A DNA stretch of 64,000 bases, from NCBI RefSeq assembly GCF_002217395.1, contig NZ_MUHD01000034.1, forward strand, positions 62,001 to 126,000. Direction: 5' to 3'. The notes under the pieces were generated by a model, which worked only from the letters and a program-made list of their open reading frames with translations, was not told the origin of the DNA and ran no database searches. A program made the translations under genes and the position numbers. Of the stretch, positions 60,868-64,000 are shown one piece after another. Every line of letters begins with the position of its first letter. Position 1 is the first letter of the stretch. Source of the DNA: Flavobacterium plurextorum (GTDB lineage Bacteria > Bacteroidota > Bacteroidia > Flavobacteriales > Flavobacteriaceae).

Positions 60868-62460
60868 TTAATCAAATTCAGAGGTGAAGTATAATTTTAC
60901 ACTTGGATATTTACTTTGCGTCATTTGAATTGTAAAATCAGAATCAGCTAAGAATACCAATTGACCATATTTATCGTGAGCTAAGAATTTTTGCTTGATA
61001 CGCTTAAACTCTTTAAATTCTTCGTTCTTCGCGTCATCAGGTTTTACCCAGCATGCTTTGTGTACAGGGAAATTCTCATAAGTACATTTTGCACCATATT
61101 CATGTTCTAAACGGTATTGAATAACCTCATATTGAAGTGCTCCAACCGTTCCAATAACTTTACGATTATTCATCTCTAAAGTAAACAACTGCGCAACACC
61201 TTCATCCATTAACTGATCGACACCTTTTTCTAATTGCTTAGCTTTCATCGGATCGGCATTATTAATGTATCTAAAGTGCTCTGGCGAGAAACTTGGAATT
61301 CCTTTAAAACTCATTACTTCACCTTCGGTTAAAGTATCTCCAATTTTAAAGTTTCCAGTATCATGTAAACCAACAATATCTCCTGGATAAGAAATATCAA
61401 CGATTTCTTTTTTCTCAGCGAAAAAGGCATTTGGGCTTGAGAATTTTAAATTTTTCTTCTGGCGAACGTGGTAATAAGGCTTATTTCTTTCAAAAGTTCC
61501 AGAAACAATTTTAATAAACGCTAAACGGTCACGGTGTTTTGGGTCCATATTAGCATGGATTTTAAAAACAAAGCCAGTCATTTTTTCTTCTGCAGGATCA
61601 ACCAAACGAGTTTCAGAATCTTTTGGTCTTGGTGATGGAGCAATAGTAACGAAACAATCTAATAATTCACGTACACCAAAATTGTTCAAAGCAGAACCAA
61701 AGAATACAGGTTGAATTTTTCCGTCTAAATAATCCTGACGCTCAAATTTTGGATAAACTTCATCAATTAATTCTAATTCTTCACGAAGTTTTTCAGCAGC
61801 CTTTTGACCAACAATTTTATCTAATTCAGGATTGTTTTGAACATCAGAAAAAGCAATTGTTTCTTCGATATTTTTACGACTGTCTCCGCTAAAAAGATTT
61901 ATATTTTGTTCCCAAAGATTATAAATTCCCTGAAAATCATATCCCATTCCGATTGGGAAACTTAAAGGAGTAACTTTTAATCCTAATTTTTGTTCTACTT
62001 CATCCATCAAATCAAAAGCATCTTTACCTTCACGATCTAATTTGTTGATGAAAACAATCATTGGAATATTACGCATTCTACAAACCGAAACTAGTTTTTC
62101 AGTTTGTTCCTCAACCCCTTTTGCAACGTCAATAACAACAATTACACTATCAACTGCCGTTAAAGTTCTAAAAGTATCTTCGGCAAAATCCTTGTGTCCC
62201 GGAGTATCAAGAATATTGATTTTTTTGTCTTTATAATTGAAAGCAAGTACAGAAGTCGAAACCGAAATACCTCTTTGGCGTTCGATTTCCATGAAATCAC
62301 TCGTTGCTCCTTTTTTAATTTTATTATTTTTTACAGCTCCAGCTTCCTGAATAGCACCTCCAAACAACAATAATTTTTCCGTTAAAGTTGTTTTACCGGC
62401 ATCAGGATGCGAGATAATTCCAAATGTTCTTCTGCGTTGTATTTCTTTTAAAAAACTCAT
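60868..62460 (-). CDS. prfC: Peptide chain release factor 3
   Basis: 530 residues, very close to E. coli RF3 (529). HPDAGKTTLTEK (P-loop, residues 18-29), DTPGHKDFAEDTFR and NKLDREGKDAFDLMDEVE mark the G domain; EFKEFKRIKQKFLAHD and LVFLADSDFTIQMTQSKYP are in the C-terminal domain. RF3 is the GTPase that recycles RF1 and RF2 after stop-codon hydrolysis. It has a -7 element (TACTTTTG) close upstream and is monocistronic. Confidence 0.97.
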   Translation of the reverse strand: MSFLKEIQRRRTFGIISHPDAGKTTLTEKLLLFGGAIQEAGAVKNNKIKKGATSDFMEIERQRGISVSTSVLAFNYKDKKINILDTPGHKDFAEDTFRTLTAVDSVIVVIDVAKGVEEQTEKLVSVCRMRNIPMIVFINKLDREGKDAFDLMDEVEQKLGLKVTPLSFPIGMGYDFQGIYNLWEQNINLFSGDSRKNIEETIAFSDVQNNPELDKIVGQKAAEKLREELELIDEVYPKFERQDYLDGKIQPVFFGSALNNFGVRELLDCFVTIAPSPRPKDSETRLVDPAEEKMTGFVFKIHANMDPKHRDRLAFIKIVSGTFERNKPYYHVRQKKNLKFSSPNAFFAEKKEIVDISYPGDIVGLHDTGNFKIGDTLTEGEVMSFKGIPSFSPEHFRYINNADPMKAKQLEKGVDQLMDEGVAQLFTLEMNNRKVIGTVGALQYEVIQYRLEHEYGAKCTYENFPVHKACWVKPDDAKNEEFKEFKRIKQKFLAHDKYGQLVFLADSDFTIQMTQSKYPSVKLYFTSEFD

Positions 62461-62479
62461 ATTTTATATAAATAGGTTG

Positions 62480-62487
62480 CAAAAGTA
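62480..62487 (-). promoter_or_regulatory. -7 promoter element of prfC
   Basis: On the minus strand TACTTTTG followed by CA, perfect TAnnTTTG, about 20 bases before the start codon. Confidence 0.5.
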
Positions 62488-62646
62488 CTATTAATTACGC
62501 CGATTTAAAAATAAATGCGACTCTGTTTTTAGAGTTGACGTTTTGGATTTTAGGTAGATATCACATCAAAAATTCTCCAACTAATTCTTTTTAGTATATT
62601 AGTTTCTAGAATGCATATAATTTTTTGTTAATAGTATGGTTGATAG

Positions 62647-62676
62647 TTGTATTATGTAATTGAATTGTTATTTTTG
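62647..62676 (+). promoter_or_regulatory. Promoter of the SurA-like gene
   Basis: TTG (62647), 19 bases, TATTTTTG (62669-62676), optimal spacing. It would leave a 5' UTR of about 110 bases. Confidence 0.65.
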
Positions 62677-62788
62677 TTCGTTTTAAGTAAAATAAATAGA
62701 AATTAACTATTTTGGCTTTTTAGAAATTAGAATAGTTGGCTAGGTTACAGACAATACAGATCTTTACATTCAAATTAAATTTAAAATA

Positions 62789-64000
62789 ATGTTATTAAAA
62801 AAATTACAGCTAAAAACAATTGGTTATAGACTAGTCTTAACAATGTGTTTTTTACTTTTTTTCAACTCCGTGATTTCAGCTCAGGAAATTATTAAGGATC
62901 CTGTGGCCGAGAAACCTGCAGAACTTCATACGGGGCAAAAACAGAAAATTGATGGTATTATTGCAACTGTTGGAGATTATATTGTTTTAGATTCTGATAT
63001 TGATAAAGGTTACTTAGAAATTGCAAGTCAAGGAGGTAATATAAAAGATATTACAAGATGCCAAATGCTTGGAAAATTATTAGAAGATAAATTATATGCA
63101 CATCAAGCAATTCAGGATAGTATCGTTGTAAGCGATGCAGAGGTTAGAGGTATGATGGATGAGCGATTGAATTATATGATACAACAAGTTGGAGACATCA
63201 ATAAAGTTGTAGAATACTATAAAAAGAGCTCAGTTGAAGAGTTTAAAACTTATTTTGCCGACATATTGAAAGAGCAAAAATTAGCCTCAGAAATGAGAGA
63301 TAAAATTGTTAAAGATGTTGAGATAACTCCTGAGGAAGTTCGTAATTTCTTTAAAAAAATACCAAAAGATGAATTGCCGACTTTTGGTGCTGAGATGGAA
63401 GTAGCACAGATTGTTGTTGATCCAGCAGTTTCTAAAGAGGATAAACAAAAAGTAATAGATCGATTAAATGATATTCGAAAAGACGTTTTAGAAGGATCTA
63501 GTTTTGCAACAAAGGCAGTTTTGTACTCCCAAGATCCTGCATCTTCACCAAATGGTGGTTATTACAAAATGACACGTAAAACACCTTTTGTAAAAGAATT
63601 TAAAGACGTTGCGTTTAGTTTACAGGAAGGTGAAATTTCAGCACCATTCGAAACTACTTTTGGATTCCATATCATTATGGTTGATAAAATTAAAGGACAA
63701 GAAGTTGAATTGCGTCACATATTAATTGCTCCTACAGTTTCTGAAAATGCTTTGAAAGAAGCAAAAGAAAGAGCTGCAAACATTAGAGCTAAAATTGTAA
63801 GTAAAACGATCACTTTTGCAGAAGCAGCAAGAACTGAATCTGATGAAAAAGAAACAAGGGCAAATGGTGGAACTTTGGTAAATCCAAATACACAGGATAC
63901 TCGTTTTGAATTGACTAAAATGGATCCAACTTTATACAGTCAGGTTTCAAATTTAAAAGATGATGAAGTTTCTCAGCCAATTTTAAATACTGATGACAAA
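62789..64000 (+). CDS. SurA-like periplasmic chaperone/peptidylprolyl isomerase, N-terminal part (3' end outside window)
   Basis: 404 codons are visible and the frame is open at the window end. A membrane-targeting signal (about 14-31; MCFLLFFNSVISAQ) precedes the chaperone domain, whose start IDGIIATVGDYIVLDSDID is typical of SurA. Two parvulin-type PPIase domains follow: AEMEVAQIVVDPAVSKED to GFHIIMVDKIKGQ (about 205-310) and VELRHILIAPTVSENALKEA onward (about 311-, cut by the window). It would help outer-membrane proteins, such as the SusC and TamL barrels here, cross the periplasm. The promoter upstream is strong. Confidence 0.9.
   Translation, partial: MLLKKLQLKTIGYRLVLTMCFLLFFNSVISAQEIIKDPVAEKPAELHTGQKQKIDGIIATVGDYIVLDSDIDKGYLEIASQGGNIKDITRCQMLGKLLEDKLYAHQAIQDSIVVSDAEVRGMMDERLNYMIQQVGDINKVVEYYKKSSVEEFKTYFADILKEQKLASEMRDKIVKDVEITPEEVRNFFKKIPKDELPTFGAEMEVAQIVVDPAVSKEDKQKVIDRLNDIRKDVLEGSSFATKAVLYSQDPASSPNGGYYKMTRKTPFVKEFKDVAFSLQEGEISAPFETTFGFHIIMVDKIKGQEVELRHILIAPTVSENALKEAKERAANIRAKIVSKTITFAEAARTESDEKETRANGGTLVNPNTQDTRFELTKMDPTLYSQVSNLKDDEVSQPILNTDDK

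Noticed and set aside
1..64000. CRISPR arrays, prophage, toxin-antitoxin or restriction systems
   Set aside because: No regularly spaced repeats, no phage structural genes, no methylase or nuclease pair and no small antitoxin-toxin overlap was seen.

Overview
This window is chromosomal DNA of a flavobacterium, most likely genus Flavobacterium (phylum Bacteroidota). The evidence is the low G+C content, the almost complete lack of Shine-Dalgarno sequences, -7 promoter elements of the TAnnTTTG type, a SusC/SusD pair, a TamB/TamL pair, and many lipoproteins and DUF families typical of this phylum. I see no prophage, insertion sequence, CRISPR array or toxin-antitoxin locus. Most of the window is core genome; the unusual signals are regulatory sequences, small proteins and repeats.

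Layout. 1-5.2 kb: the 3' part of tamB, overlapping tamL (outer-membrane assembly), then a DUF4230 protein. 5.4-12 kb (minus strand): an aromatic amino acid hydroxylase with a long C-terminal extension, a group III truncated haemoglobin with an FNR-like box at about -41, ilvA, a DUF4136 lipoprotein and hutU. Upstream of ilvA is an unlisted isoleucine-rich leader peptide followed by a hairpin terminator, which reads as a complete transcription attenuator. 12-12.45 kb: an intergenic array of facing hairpin repeats. 12.4-21.7 kb: a Cys-rich DUF5522 mini-protein, a tightly overlapping trio (HExxH membrane protein, ACC-deaminase-like enzyme, glucosaminidase-LysM lipoprotein), hemL, a large zinc metalloprotease, ldhA and small envelope proteins. 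21.8-29 kb: lysS, three tandem paralogous lipoproteins, lipB, a Crp/Fnr regulator, an SDR enzyme and rnhB. 29-36.7 kb: a 770-base leader region, SusC, SusD and a porin-like barrel. 36.7-44.2 kb: cystathionine beta-synthase, an exonuclease, DUF2851, PspC, an amino acid permease, an HhH protein and an acyl-CoA dehydrogenase.

44.3-59.7 kb is the translation/transcription core: rpsU, xerC, hpf, tRNA-Thr, tRNA-Tyr, tRNA-Thr, tuf, tRNA-Trp, secE, nusG, rplK, rplA, rplJ, rplL, rpoB, rpoC and a DUF3467 gene. rpsU carries a strong AGGAGGT sequence, the only clear one I noticed in front of a gene here. This fits published work on F. johnsoniae, where bS21 helps hide the anti-Shine-Dalgarno and controls its own synthesis. 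60-64 kb: a four-cysteine membrane-anchored protein behind an ECF-like promoter, prfC on the minus strand, and the 5' part of a SurA-like chaperone gene that runs off the window.

The items most worth following are the ilvA attenuator (9183-9341), the rpsU leader, the facing hairpin-repeat array (12058-12235), the triplicated lipoproteins with copied promoters, the four-Cys protein with its ECF-like promoter, and the FNR-like box in front of the truncated haemoglobin.
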